A stretch of 64,000 bases of DNA from Lentzea albidocapillata (GCF_000719115.1 NZ_JOEA01000014.1:496001-560000), one strand, 5' to 3'; counted from the stretch's first letter, positions 46,501 to 56,200 are shown. Program-made: numbers and translations. The notes: generated by a model from the letters alone, not told the origin.

Positions 46501-46622
46501 GGCACGTCGCCTGGCTCGAACCGGACACCGGCGTCCTCACGGGCATAAGGCCAGGTCAGGCCAAGATCACGGTCACCGTGAACGGCGCGACGAGCAGCGC
46601 GGACGTGCACGTGAGCCCGTAA
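43524..46622 (+). CDS. secreted NAGPA-type phosphodiester glycosidase fused to metallophosphoesterase
   Basis: 1,032 residues. Signal peptide MTRRALAVIIAAALLAPVSPAHA. Residues about 60-360 are a phosphodiester glycosidase (NAGPA) domain: AAINGDFFDINNSNAPEGV, GFSQDGKKMYMLTVDGRQ and GAHNALNLDGGGSSTM. Beta-rich linker domains follow. From about 695 a calcineurin-like phosphoesterase shows the metal ligands in SDAQFV, VNGDLVDE, VPGNHEIMG, MHHPPR and GGHVGGF. The last ~90 residues are Ig-like/Big2-like (LTGIRPGQAKITVTVNG). Both catalytic parts look intact, implying sequential attack on an extracellular glycosyl phosphodiester such as a teichoic-acid-type polymer (inference). Confidence 0.9.
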   Translation: MTRRALAVIIAAALLAPVSPAHADSPGRVETERVERPVAPGVTLSSFDWYRPDGWVRGDTLAVDLTKAQVGYVDPGTVSQAVPLSQQTARAVAAINGDFFDINNSNAPEGVGIQDGRLRKSGEGRAIGIDAAGVGSVMETFFEGTLNGTHELTQLNSSRIDVDGIGVFNSLWGTYSRARATQGAANTAEVIVKDDVVQSVGSPSDRPVEGYALVGRDKGADILKALKPGDRAEVSYQSRTSDGSKPKTAIGGRQLLVENGRNVAPAAPLHPRTAVGFSQDGKKMYMLTVDGRQSAYLQGLDLDDLADAMIELGAHNALNLDGGGSSTMLAREPGTTELKVVNTPSDGGERPVPNGLALYAPTGTGKLVGFDVEAASTRVFPGMTRRLTVRGHDETFGPASDAHLSRATGGWAIGDTFHAAPHSGPASFTAFKGLTTRTTRLTVLGRLTRIAPAETRISLTEHERKPLRINGFDAKGFSAPIERADLDLSYDRRIIEVTPDLQVRALSIGATTIRARAQGRETHVAVTVGVTDQPLATFDDAPQWTFGSARATGKVEPAPDGHTGAGLRLSYDFTQSTGTRTAYAVPPKPIRVDGQPLSLAAQVHGSGQGEWTAFTVTDSTGQSRSLYGPHVTLHGWQRIEVAVPPELKFPVQVTRFTAIETKAGRSYRGEVVVDDIVARVPPAVTLPPVPDLREDVIGPARGWKFAVMSDAQFVARAPDSDLVRSARRTLREIRASGAEFVVVNGDLVDEAAPEDLKLARRVLTEELGDFPWYYVPGNHEIMGPGTIDNFRREFGVTNRTFDHRGTRFVLLDSSTGTIRGGGFEQMEMLRNALRTAEGQAVVLMHHPPRDPTPARTSQLDDRLEASYLERLLSERDRPTAFIGGHVGGFFASTVDGVPYVINGNSGKAPAEPGGFTGWTLVGVGEDGLKAEIRPHVDALQVRVPATLRPGATETVAATVKQGARSVPVRYPMSAVWEGSRGLHVGTGSGVRPWHVAWLEPDTGVLTGIRPGQAKITVTVNGATSSADVHVSP

Positions 46623-46682
46623 GAGTTGTCTTGACCTGGTCTGAGTGAGTGCGGTGTGAGGCGGTGGGGGAAGATACTCGTC

Positions 46683-48359
46683 ATGACCACCGCCGACAAC
46701 GGTTCCGCCGACAACGGTTTCGCCGACCTGGGCCTGCGGCCCGACCTTCTCAACGCCCTCAACGCTCTGGGCTACGAGGAGCCGACGCCGATCCAGAGTG
46801 AAGCGATCCCGCCGTTGCTGGCGGGCAATGACCTGCTGGGCCAGGCGGCCACGGGCACCGGCAAGACGGCGGCGTTCGCGCTCCCGCTGCTCGAGCGCAT
46901 CGCCGACAGGATCGGCAAGGGCGAGAAGCCACTGGCTCTCGTGCTCGCGCCGACCCGTGAGCTGGCCGTGCAGGTGTCGGAGGCGGTCCACCGCTACGGC
47001 CGCCACATGGGCGCCCGTGTCCTTCCCATCTACGGCGGCCAGCCCATCGGCCGCCAGCTCCGCGAGCTGTCCCGCGGTGTCGACGTGGTGGTCGCCACCC
47101 CGGGCCGCGCGATCGACCACCTCCAGCGCGGCACCCTGCAGCTGGGCGACCTGCAGGTCGTCGTGCTCGACGAGGCCGACGAGATGCTCGACATGGGCTT
47201 CGCGGAGGACATCGACGCGATCCTCAGCGAGACGCCCGCCGAGCGGCAGACCGTGCTGTTCTCGGCCACGATGCCGCCGCGCATCGACCGCATGGCCAAG
47301 AGCCACCTGCGCGAGCCGGTGCTGATCCAGATCGAGCGCGAGAAGACCGAGCCGGGCGAGGCCCCGCGCGTCCGGCAGACCGCGTACCTGGTGCGTCGCG
47401 AGCACAAGCCCGCCGCACTCGGCCGCGTGCTCGACGTCGAGTCGCCGACCGCCGCCGTCGTCTTCTGCCGCACCCGCGACGAGGTCGACCAGCTCACCGA
47501 GACGCTCAACGGCCGCGGCTACCGCGCCGAGTCGCTGCACGGCGGCATCAGCCAGGAGCAGCGCGACCGCGTCATGGCGCGCCTGCGTTCCGGCACCGCC
47601 GACCTGCTGGTGGCCACCGACGTCGCCGCCCGTGGCCTCGACATCGAGCAGCTCACGCACGTCGTGAACTACAACGTGCCGTCCGCGCCCGAGGCGTACA
47701 CGCACCGCATCGGCCGCGTCGGCCGCGCCGGCCGTGAGGGTGTCGCGATCACCCTGGTCGAGCCGCGCGAGAACTCGATGCTCAAGACGATCGAGCGCGT
47801 GAGCAAGACCAAGATCCCGGTCGAGAAGGTCCCGACGGTCGCCGACCTGCGCGCCCGCCAGCTGGAGCTGACCCGCTCGTCGCTGCACGAGTCGCTGCTC
47901 GAGGACGACCTGTCGCGGTTCCGCGTCGTGGTCGAGACGCTGGCCGACGAGTTCGATGTCATGGAGATCGCGCTCGCCGCGGTCAAGCTCGCGCACGAGG
48001 CCTCCGGTGCCGCCGCCGACGAGGAGGAGATCCCGGAGGTGCGCCCGCGTGAGGACCGCCCGCGCCGCGACGGTGTCCCCGCAGGCCCGCGCCGCGAGCG
48101 CCGTGGCCCGTCCGAGGGCATGACCAGGCTGTTCCTGGGTGCCGGCCGTTCGTCGGGCATCCGTCCGCAGGACATCGTCGGCGCGATCACCGGCGAGACG
48201 GGCCTGAAGGGCCGCGACATCGGCGCGATCGAGATCGCCGACAGGTTCTCGCTGGTCGAGGTGCCCGGCGACTCCGCGAACGACGTGATCGAGCAGCTGC
48301 GCGACGCCACGATCAAGGGCAAGCGCGTGACGATCCGCCGCGAGCGCCAGCCCCGCTAG
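46683..48359 (+). CDS. DEAD-box RNA helicase (DeaD/CsdA-like) with DbpA-type RNA-binding domain
   Basis: 558 residues. All helicase motifs are intact: TPIQSEAIP (Q motif), ATGTGKTAAF, APTRELAVQ, TPGRAID, LDEADEML, FSATMPP, VATDVAARGLDIE and HRIGRVGRAG. A C-terminal DbpA-like fold (TRLFLGAGRSSGIRPQDIVGAI...GDIGAIEIADRFSLVEVP-like) follows a charged linker. Probably acts in ribosome assembly and RNA turnover, especially in the cold. ATG 46683 has GGGGGAAG at good spacing; the ORF's earlier start is noncoding. Confidence 0.96.
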   Translation: MTTADNGSADNGFADLGLRPDLLNALNALGYEEPTPIQSEAIPPLLAGNDLLGQAATGTGKTAAFALPLLERIADRIGKGEKPLALVLAPTRELAVQVSEAVHRYGRHMGARVLPIYGGQPIGRQLRELSRGVDVVVATPGRAIDHLQRGTLQLGDLQVVVLDEADEMLDMGFAEDIDAILSETPAERQTVLFSATMPPRIDRMAKSHLREPVLIQIEREKTEPGEAPRVRQTAYLVRREHKPAALGRVLDVESPTAAVVFCRTRDEVDQLTETLNGRGYRAESLHGGISQEQRDRVMARLRSGTADLLVATDVAARGLDIEQLTHVVNYNVPSAPEAYTHRIGRVGRAGREGVAITLVEPRENSMLKTIERVSKTKIPVEKVPTVADLRARQLELTRSSLHESLLEDDLSRFRVVVETLADEFDVMEIALAAVKLAHEASGAAADEEEIPEVRPREDRPRRDGVPAGPRRERRGPSEGMTRLFLGAGRSSGIRPQDIVGAITGETGLKGRDIGAIEIADRFSLVEVPGDSANDVIEQLRDATIKGKRVTIRRERQPR

Positions 48360-48370
48360 TCCCCAAGCGA

Positions 48371-48405
48371 ACGCGGCCCCTCCGGAAGTTCCGGAGGGGC
48401 CGCGT
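48371..48405. terminator. bidirectional terminator after the DEAD-box helicase gene
   Basis: 15-bp perfect G/C-rich stem (ACGCGGCCCCTCCGG and complement) with loop AAGTT, extended by AAGCG/CGCTT and followed by TTTT. It lies between the convergent helicase and ALF-ricin genes. Confidence 0.9.
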
Positions 48406-48416
48406 CGCTTTTCGGA

Positions 48417-50444
48417 TCAGGCCTGGGGAACCAGCGTCCACCGCTGGTTCGCGAAGCCGTTGTAACCGGACGTCTTGATCAGGGCGCCGTTCTCGGAGGC
48501 GTTCCCGTACGCGTCCACGTACAAGAAGGTCAGCGCGCTCTGCAGGCCGTAGGAGTTGTCACCCTCCTGCGTGAAGACGAACTGCTGGGTACCGCCGTAG
48601 TGGCAGGTGTACTGGATGAGCGAGGTACCCGGCTGCCAGGAGCCGAACCTGACGTCGAGACACTTTCCGGACTGCGCGTTCTCCAGCGCGTACTTGTTCT
48701 CGCCGAGCGGGATGATCTTCCACTTCATCTTGCCGCCACCGACGCAGTCCCACAGCTCCTGGCCGGCCAGGTCGGCGTTGGCGCCCTCGCCGGGCACGTC
48801 CCACAGGCCGGCGGTCTGCATGCAACGGCCGGAGTGGACACCCTTGACCCAGGTCCAGCCGGACTGCACGGGCACCACCGACTCGCGGTGCGTCGGGTCG
48901 ATGATGCGCCAGAGCTGGTCGGCCGCCTTGGTGTTGGTGTGCTGGACGATCAGGGCCGCGTTGGCGGTGCCGCCTTCCTTCACCGTGGCGAACCGGCCGG
49001 TGGCGACGTTCTGGATCTGGAACGAACCGTTGGCGGGGTTCTCGATGAACTTCCAGCGCAGAGTCGCCTGGCCGCTGTCGCAGGAGTTCTGCACGACGAC
49101 GTCGCCGGTGGCGTCCAAGCACATGTTGGAGTACATGTTCCGGATCAGGTACTGGTCGTCTTCGTACTTGAAGAGCTCGTAGATCTGCTTGGGAGCGACG
49201 AGGCAGTCCCACAGCTCCTGGTACATCCCGGGGTCGTCCGCCTGCTCGATGCCGACGACCTGCATGCAGCGCTGGGAACCGATGCCCTGGAGTTCGACCA
49301 CGCGGCGGTTCGACGGCTTGATCTGGTCGCGCTTGAGGGCCTCGTGCTGGCCGACGTTGAGGAACGCGTGGCGGGCGGCCAGGTCGGAGGCGAGCGCCGT
49401 ACGGGCCGCGATGACGACGTTCGGCAGGAAGCCGTCGCGCAGGGCGCGGTCGAGGATCTCCTTGATCCGCGTCTCGGTCTCGATCGCGTCCTGGCGGTTC
49501 TGCTCCTCCAGGTCCTTCTGGTACGCGGCGTGCACGCCGGTGAAGATGAAGGCCTTCCAGACCGCCGGGTCACGGCTGTCCGCCGCGGCCTGTGCATCGG
49601 CCTTGCGCCACTTGCTGTTCTCCATGGTGGAGGCCTTGCGGAACAGCTCGTAGACGAACTCGCGGTCGGTGATGAGCTTCAGGTCGTCGATCATGACCGT
49701 CCTGGCGACCACGTTCCACGCGCTGGCCCTGGCCTGCTCGTTGGCCAGCCGTTCCTGCCGCTCGCGCTCGATGCGCTGCGCCTCTTCCAGCGCGCGCTGC
49801 TGGTCGATGTCCGCGGCGGCGCGGATGCCCGTGACGATGAAGGTGGTGCGCTCGGCGTCCGTCGACGTCGGGGTGAGGACGGCAGCGGCCTTCGCCTTCA
49901 CCTCGGTGCCGGCCGCGGCGCGCGACCAGATGCGGAACACGAAGTCCTTGAGCGAGCAGTTGAGATCGTCCTGGACGAGGCCGGTCCACTGGACCAGTGC
50001 CGCGGCGGCGACGCGCTGCCTGTCGCGCTCCGCCTTCCTGAGGCGCTCGACGACATCGGCCTGGTGCGCGGTGAAGACGGTGTCGGTGATGAACCGGTAG
50101 CACGACTCCGGATCGGACTCGTTGGTGGTGAAGGCCGTCGCGGCCGCCTCCGCCACCCTGCTGTTGGCGTCGACCCTGGAGGAGTCCGAAGCCCAGCTCC
50201 ACACCCAGATGGTGAAGGAGCAGTCCTTCATCGACCACTGGGTGGGCGTGACGTTGAGGCCGAGTTCCTGACCCACCGCGAGCTTCTGGTCGGTGGTCGA
50301 CTCGCGTGGTGCGGCCTGAGAAGCGTTGGCAGCGGCGGGTTCTGCCGTCGCGACGGCCGCGAGCGGACCGGAGACGAACGTGGAGACGACCGCGAGCGCG
50401 GCGATTGCGCGCATGCAGCGGCCACCCAGACTGGATCTGGACAA
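48417..50444 (-). CDS. secreted ALF-repeat protein with two ricin-type lectin domains
   Basis: 675 residues. A signal peptide (CMRAIAALAVVSTFVSGPLAAVATAEP) is followed by helical repeats to about 375, including RHAFLNVGQHEALKRD, the pattern of the short actinobacterial ALF repeats, and many Trp/Arg-rich helices. From about 385 come two beta-trefoil segments (CMQVVGIEQADDPGMYQELWDC, CMQTAGLW...GQELWDCVGG, KCLDVRFG, QRWTLVPQA). Likely an extracellular carbohydrate-binding protein; no catalytic site is recognised. TTG 50444 after GGGGGA is my start; ATG 50414 is the alternative. Divergent from another ALF-repeat gene across a CRP-like palindrome. Confidence 0.85.
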   Translation of the reverse strand: MSRSSLGGRCMRAIAALAVVSTFVSGPLAAVATAEPAAANASQAAPRESTTDQKLAVGQELGLNVTPTQWSMKDCSFTIWVWSWASDSSRVDANSRVAEAAATAFTTNESDPESCYRFITDTVFTAHQADVVERLRKAERDRQRVAAAALVQWTGLVQDDLNCSLKDFVFRIWSRAAAGTEVKAKAAAVLTPTSTDAERTTFIVTGIRAAADIDQQRALEEAQRIERERQERLANEQARASAWNVVARTVMIDDLKLITDREFVYELFRKASTMENSKWRKADAQAAADSRDPAVWKAFIFTGVHAAYQKDLEEQNRQDAIETETRIKEILDRALRDGFLPNVVIAARTALASDLAARHAFLNVGQHEALKRDQIKPSNRRVVELQGIGSQRCMQVVGIEQADDPGMYQELWDCLVAPKQIYELFKYEDDQYLIRNMYSNMCLDATGDVVVQNSCDSGQATLRWKFIENPANGSFQIQNVATGRFATVKEGGTANAALIVQHTNTKAADQLWRIIDPTHRESVVPVQSGWTWVKGVHSGRCMQTAGLWDVPGEGANADLAGQELWDCVGGGKMKWKIIPLGENKYALENAQSGKCLDVRFGSWQPGTSLIQYTCHYGGTQQFVFTQEGDNSYGLQSALTFLYVDAYGNASENGALIKTSGYNGFANQRWTLVPQA

Positions 50445-50555
50445 GTGCGAATCCCCCAGGACTCATGGCATCAACAACGGTTTGTGGCCAGACCCCCCAG
50501 CCTGCCGGATGCCGTGTGGGACTTTCGCACGGCGACGACACCGACCGCAACGGAA

Positions 50556-50569
50556 GTGACCTGCGTCAC
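50556..50569. promoter_or_regulatory. CRP-like palindrome GTGA-N6-TCAC
   Basis: GTGACCTGCGTCAC matches the core of the CRP/cyclic-AMP-receptor consensus (GTGA-N6-TCAC) perfectly. It lies midway between the divergent ALF-repeat genes, 82 bp before the plus-strand start and about 110 bp before the minus-strand one, so one site could control both. Confidence 0.6.
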
Positions 50570-50650
50570 GTTTGAAGACCAACCGGGCCGTGCTAGAAAC
50601 GCCCTGGGCAACTCTGCCCATCGCCTTGACCTTTTTCTGGGGGGAAATGT

Positions 50651-51736
50651 ATGGGGCGTCATACTTTGCTGCGCTCAATTCTGGTGGCAGCACTGGCTTT
50701 CGGTGCGGTGGTGGCGATTTCGGCCACGCCGGCGATGGCCGAGACGACGATCACGAACAGCAGCGGCACCGCACTGGCCGCGCTGGCTCCGTGGAGACGC
50801 GACGCCGTCAGGCGGACGGCCACGTCCGCTGACGCGTCGGCCGAACTTCGCGCGGAAGCGATGCACGCGTTGCTCAGCACCCGCGGCGACAAGGCCATCG
50901 ACGAGTACTTCGCGACCGGCAGGAACAAGGCCATGGCCCGGGCGCTGGAGCGGGAGGGGAACAACCTCCGTTACATCCAGGAGATCAACAGGTACGCGCC
51001 GACCGGAAGCGCGGTCAGGTTCACCTCGGCCAACGCGCTCACCGGCTCGGCGAACGCGCAGGACGAGTACGTCCAAAGTGGATACCAGCGCGCCCTGGAC
51101 GCCGACGAGGCGACGAACAACCAGCACCAGGAACACCTCGCGCGCCTGGCCCGCGAAGACCGTGACTACGTGACCTACCTCGCCGCCAACGATCCCGGCG
51201 TGCAGGTCCGCGCCGCGGCCAAGCGCGCGCTCGAGAGCGGCGACGACGTCCAGGTCGGCCTGTTCTTCAAGTACTACTGGGGCATGGGCGCCGACCTCGA
51301 CAGGGAGACGTTCCGGCGCAGAACGCTGCACCAGAACGAGATCTGGCACAGCAGGATCTACGCCCTCACCCAGGCCGCCCTGGCCGCGGAGAAGGCCGAA
51401 CGCGAGTCGAGCGGCGAACTCGCCCGCAAGGCCCGCCTCGACGCGATCGCCAACTGGGACCAGATCGACGAGCAGTCCGCGCAGTCCTCAGTGGACTGGA
51501 ATGCCGAGAAGGGCAGGGCCGACGCGCAGGCGGCGATGTGGGCGCTGATCGCGCAGCACGCCCGCGCGGCGCAGAGCGAACAGGACTGGGCCGCCATCCT
51601 CGAGCGTGCCGACAGCTCGAACGCCTCCTGGGCGGACGAAGCGGCCTGGGCCGTCGCTCAGGCGAAGTTCTGGCAGGACACCGCCGCCAACGCGAAGAAG
51701 AACGCGGAAGACGCACGCGGCCGGGGTGACCGGTAA
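50651..51736 (+). CDS. secreted ALF-repeat protein
   Basis: 361 residues. Signal peptide MGRHTLLRSILVAALAFGAVVAISATPAMA, then tandem helical units (LRAEAMHALLSTRGDKAIDEYFATGRNKAMARALE, DPGVQVRAAAKRALESGDDVQVGLFFK) matching the ALF-repeat pattern of an alanine-rich helix pair ending in a GxxxA-like turn. The C-terminal third is a long charged helix rich in Ala/Glu/Trp. No enzyme motif. ATG 50651 follows GGGGGGAAA. Shares repeat type and probably regulation with the divergent ALF-ricin protein; it may be a surface or scaffold component. Confidence 0.83.
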   Translation: MGRHTLLRSILVAALAFGAVVAISATPAMAETTITNSSGTALAALAPWRRDAVRRTATSADASAELRAEAMHALLSTRGDKAIDEYFATGRNKAMARALEREGNNLRYIQEINRYAPTGSAVRFTSANALTGSANAQDEYVQSGYQRALDADEATNNQHQEHLARLAREDRDYVTYLAANDPGVQVRAAAKRALESGDDVQVGLFFKYYWGMGADLDRETFRRRTLHQNEIWHSRIYALTQAALAAEKAERESSGELARKARLDAIANWDQIDEQSAQSSVDWNAEKGRADAQAAMWALIAQHARAAQSEQDWAAILERADSSNASWADEAAWAVAQAKFWQDTAANAKKNAEDARGRGDR

Positions 51737-51839
51737 CCATGAACAGCACGCCTCCCGGCGCCGCCTCGCTGCGGCGCCGGTCAGTCCTGGCCTTGGTCAC
51801 TTCGCCCACGTGACGCCGTCACGCCCGGCGCTCGACGAT

Positions 51840-52293
51840 CCGTCCCTCGTCTGTCGCCGTGGACGGACGAGCAGGGCGACCTGCACGAGGAGCAGTACAC
51901 GGCCGCCCTGCGCTGGCAACGCGGCTACACCGTCAGCAACGTCCGCAGCGGCAACTCGCGAACGACCATCTCGACGGCGACGCCGTGGGCATCACGGAAG
52001 AGCAGGTCGAGCACTACCAGGAGCTCCCCGACCGGAACTACCTCGAAGCCACCCGCTTCATCGACTACCGCTACTTCGCGATCATCACCGAAGGACATCC
52101 GCTGAACGACCCGCAGGCGGTCGTGCGGCAGTGGAAGGAGAACGGTGCGTTCAAGGAGGAGCAGTACGTCATCGGCCTGAAGTGGGAACCGTCGGACCTC
52201 ATTCGGCAGCAGGACGTCCAGGCCGTTCCCATCGACGCTTACGCCGTGGACGTGTTCAAGTTCACCCAGCTGAAGCGGTCGAAGAACGACTAG
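51840..52293 (+). pseudogene. frameshifted remnant of a small protein gene
   Basis: Two frames together read like one protein: first WTDEQGDLHEEQYTAALRWQ then GYTVSNVRSG in one frame, then, after a one-base loss near 51955-51965, NDHLDGDAVGITEEQVEHYQ onward in another, ending at 52293. Each half has natural composition, but neither has a convincing start with a ribosome-binding site. The family is not recognised. Either a decayed gene following the ALF-repeat gene or a sequencing error. The true 5' end is uncertain. Confidence 0.45.
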
Positions 52294-52297
52294 GGCC

Positions 52298-53035
52298 TCA
52301 GGGTTTCCTGGCCTCGACCAGGAACCGCGTCGACGTGCACACGAACTCCCCGTACTCCTGGATGTGCGCGTGCATGGCCAGGAGCCGATCCCGATACCCC
52401 TCCACAGCGAACCCCGGAACGGTCCACAACACCTTCCGCAGAAAGTGCACCACCGCCGCAACGTCGAAGAACGCCACCCGCAACGCCACGGGCTCCAGCC
52501 GCAGCACCTCCAACCCGGCAGCCACGGCCGAAGCACGGGCCACAGCGACACCGCGAGCCTCGCTCACCGGCTGCGGCCCCATCATGAAATCGGTCAGCTC
52601 CCGGTTCGTCCCGGCCCCGATCTGCTGCGAGAAGTAGGTCCCACCGGACCGCAGCACCCGCGCGATCTCGCCCCACGGCGTCACCACGGGATGCCGCGAG
52701 ATCACCAGATCGAACGAAGCGTCCCGGAACGGCAGCGGCCCGGCGTCCGGAGCCCGCACCACCAGCGGCAGGTTCTTCGAGGCGACCAGAGCGTTCGGTG
52801 GCCACGACTCGGTGGCGGCCATCAGAGGCGGCAACACCGGAGCCGACGCTGTCACCTCTCCCCCGCCGGTCTGCAGGTCGAGAGCCGATGAGACCGCTCC
52901 CAGCCGCGCGGCGATCAGCGCGGCGTAGCCCCACGGTGGGCGTTCCTCGGTGGCACGACCCTCGAACCAGGAGAAGTCCCAGCCCTCCAGCGGCACGGCC
53001 GCGCCCTCGGCCACCAGCTCTTCGAATGTCCCCAT
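52298..53035 (-). CDS. SAM-dependent methyltransferase-like protein
   Basis: 245 residues. ALDLQTGGGEV around residue 50 is a variant SAM loop, PLPFRDASFDLVISRHPVVTPWGEIARVLRSGGTYFSQQIGAG contains motifs IV-VI of class I methyltransferases. The pattern fits uncharacterised small-molecule methyltransferases. ATG 53035 is chosen at the fold start (MGTFEELVAEGAA); in-frame GTG codons lie just upstream. Isolated between the remnant gene and the subtilase. Confidence 0.8.
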   Translation of the reverse strand: MGTFEELVAEGAAVPLEGWDFSWFEGRATEERPPWGYAALIAARLGAVSSALDLQTGGGEVTASAPVLPPLMAATESWPPNALVASKNLPLVVRAPDAGPLPFRDASFDLVISRHPVVTPWGEIARVLRSGGTYFSQQIGAGTNRELTDFMMGPQPVSEARGVAVARASAVAAGLEVLRLEPVALRVAFFDVAAVVHFLRKVLWTVPGFAVEGYRDRLLAMHAHIQEYGEFVCTSTRFLVEARKP

Positions 53036-53168
53036 GAGCAGAAATGCCACCACAGGCGCGCCGAACCGGCCACCGAGAATGGCGGCACCTGCCCTGGGCG
53101 CAGAGACGCCGCGTCCCTGGATCGTCTCGCGCACGGCGGGGCAGGTGCCGCAGGGGGTTACAACGACC

Positions 53169-53217
53169 GAACGGCCGTGCGGTTACGCCCTAAGACGTAA
53201 CAGAAGCACGACCGTTC
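53169..53217 (-). terminator. long imperfect hairpin downstream of the subtilase gene
   Basis: Three nested paired segments (GAACGG/CCGTTC, CGTGC/GCACG, GTTACG/CGTAAC) around the loop CCCTAAGA, about 40 bp after the subtilase stop. Probably its transcription terminator. Confidence 0.6.
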
Positions 53218-53254
53218 AGCCTATTACAGCAACATCACTCGGTAAGGGGAACAA

Positions 53255-56200
53255 TCAGCGCAGCCGGTAGGCCCTCAGCACCGTCTGGTCGACCGTGTTG
53301 CCGTCCGCGTCCGCCGCCACCACGCGCAACGACACGAACCCGCCCGCCTTCCCGCCGGGAGGAACGATGGACTTCACCGGAGTCCAGGTGACGCCGTCGT
53401 CGAACGACGCGTAGGCCTGCAGTGAGCGCACGGTCGCCTTCCCCGCCTGACGCGTCGCGGTGAACTTCACCGGCATCGGCGCCCCGGCCTTCCAGCTGTT
53501 GCGCAGGTCGAGCGGCACCGAGTAGCCGACCTCCAGCAACGGCAGCTTGCCGTCGGCGGAAGCTGAGAACTCCCATGTCGTTTTCACGTTGGTGGACAAC
53601 GCGAGCGACTCACGGGACGCGTCGAGCACCAGCTTGTACCGGCCGTCGCGGGCGGGGGCGTGGAACGAACCCTGCCGCACGTCGGAGAAGCCCAGCGTCA
53701 CCCCGTCGCGGAGCAGCTCCACGTAACCGCCGCCGGTCTGCCGCCAGTTCTCCACCCACCCCGACCCGCCGAACGGCGAGATCCGCGTGGTGATGAGATC
53801 GCCCGCCCGTTCGACGCCACCGCCGTCGGCCCACGGCACGAGCGACGCGCCACCGAGCCGGGGCGAGGTGACGGCACGCAGGTTCGTCCGCTCGTACCTG
53901 CCGCCGGCCTGGAAGGTCACCGGGACCACGTGCGCCCACGAGGTCGTGATCGGGTCGTCGCCGCCTCCGAACGCGCGCCCGTCGAAGCCCTCCTGGAACC
54001 AGGTGCCCGGGGTGAAGTACTCGGTGCGCTCGGCCGGAGCGGAGAGCCGTTCGTCCAGCGTCACGCCGATGGCGCCGTTGACGACCGGGTTGTTCCGCTG
54101 GTTGACCGAGCCGTCTCCGCCGGACGTGTGGTAGCGCGCCTTGACCTGCGCGAGCTCCGAGTGCCGGAACTTCTTGACACCGAACGGAAGCGCGCCCTTG
54201 TTCTGCAGGAACAACGTGTACGAGACCGGTGAGCCCGCGATGGCCCGCAACGTGAGCTTCGCGGGTGTGACGGCCACGTGGTGCTCCGCCGCGGCGATCA
54301 CCGGGATCGCCGTCTGCTCCCCGTACGCGAACGGCACCGGCCCCGCCCACAGCACCGCGACCGCACCGGCGTCCTTCATCGCCTGCGCGACCGCGTAGAC
54401 GTCCTCGCCGGCGGTCCTGACGAGAGCAAGCTTGCCGCGCACGTCCGAACCGCGTTCGGCCACGTCGAGCCGGTGCTCACCGGGCGGCAGGTACCTGCTG
54501 CTCTCGTAGTACCGCACCGGGAACCCGCCGGGGACCGAGACCAGCGGCTGCCCGCCCTTGAGCCCGGAGTCGTAGGTCAGCTCCGGCAGCGGCGCGCCGA
54601 ACGACAGGCCGTACAACGGAACCCGGCCGTCGATGATGCTCGCGACACCGCTGATCTTGCCGGGCGCGAACGGGACGCGCAGCTGGGCGTCGCGGTACCA
54701 GACCTCCGAGTCGCGCTCGGGCAGTTCGACGCCGATCTGCTTGCCCTGCCTGGCGTCCAGCGTCACGGACACGTCCGCCGCCAGCGAGACGCGGCCGGCC
54801 ACGTCGGTCGCGGCGACCGGCACGAACCAGTCGTAGTTCGGCGTCAGCTCGTCGATGCGGCTCAGCACCGCGTAGTCCGCGACGGGCAGCCGTGCCGAGC
54901 CGGTCCCGTCCGGCCCGATGCTGAGCACCGACGCTTCCTTCGTCGTCATGTTGACCACGACGGCGAACTCGTTCGGGACGGGCTTGCCGTCACGGCCGAT
55001 CATCGACAGCGTCAGTGCGTGCCGTTCCTCCTGCACGTACGCGCCGACGGAGGTGGTCAGCTCGACGCCTGCCCCGGATGCCTTGACGTGCCCGAAGAAC
55101 GTGCCGTTGCCCTTGCTCGGGTCCAGGACGACGTCGACCCCCACGCTGCCCTTCGGCGGCACGGTCACCGACGACGGCACGGCGAAGTCCGCACCCAGGT
55201 TGTGCTGCACCGTCAGCGAAACCGGCTCGGCACCCGCGTTGGAGTAGGTGATGGTCTTCGTGAACGTCCTGGTGTGCGGCCATTCCAGCAGCCCGAACGA
55301 CAGGCTTCCGGTGGAGGCCCGCACCTGCTGGGTCACCGCACGGCCGACGTCGAGCAGACCGGTGCCGACGCTCACGGGAGAGTCCGCGACCGGTTTCACC
55401 GTCGCCATCAGGTGTGCCTTGAGCTCAGCCGCGGTCCAGGACGGGTTGCGTTGCGCCAGCACCGCCGCCGCGCCCGCGACGTGCGGCGCGGCCATCGACG
55501 TGCCGGTCAGCCGCGCGTGCAGGTCGTCGACGACGTGTTCCCACAACGTGTTCTCGGCGCGGGCGGCGACGATGTCCGTGCCCGGCGCCGCGATGTCCGG
55601 CTTGACCGCGTGGTCGCCCAGCCGCGGGCCGCGCGACGACATCTCCTCCACCGCGCCGTGCTTGGTCAGGTTGGCCACGGCCAGCGCCGAGTCCGCCACG
55701 GCCGGCGAGGACACCTTGCGGAACGTCCCCGCGTTGCCCGCCGCGACCACGAACAGTGCGCCTGTCTCGGCGGTGAGCTCGTCGACCTTGCGGGACAACG
55801 GGTCCGAGCCGTCGGACTGGTCACCGCCGAGCGACATGTTGACGACCTTGGCCTTGACCTCGCGCGCCGCCCACTCCATGCCGGCGATCACCGCGCTGTC
55901 GAAGCAGTACGAGGCCTCGCAGACCCGGCCCACGGCAAGGGAAGCGCCCTTCGCGACGCCGACGTACTGGCCGCCGCGACCGGCGACCGTGGCCGCGACG
56001 TGCGTGCCGTGACCGATGTCGTCCTGGATGCCGGACGGCGTGAAGTCCTTCGACACGGAGACGACGCCCGCGAGTTCCGGATGCTTCTGGTCGTACCCGG
56101 TGTCGAGCACGGCGACCGTGACACCGGTGCCGTCGAACCCTGACTGCCACGCGGCCGGCGCGCCCACCATCGGCACGCTCTCGTTCAGCGAGATCTGAGA

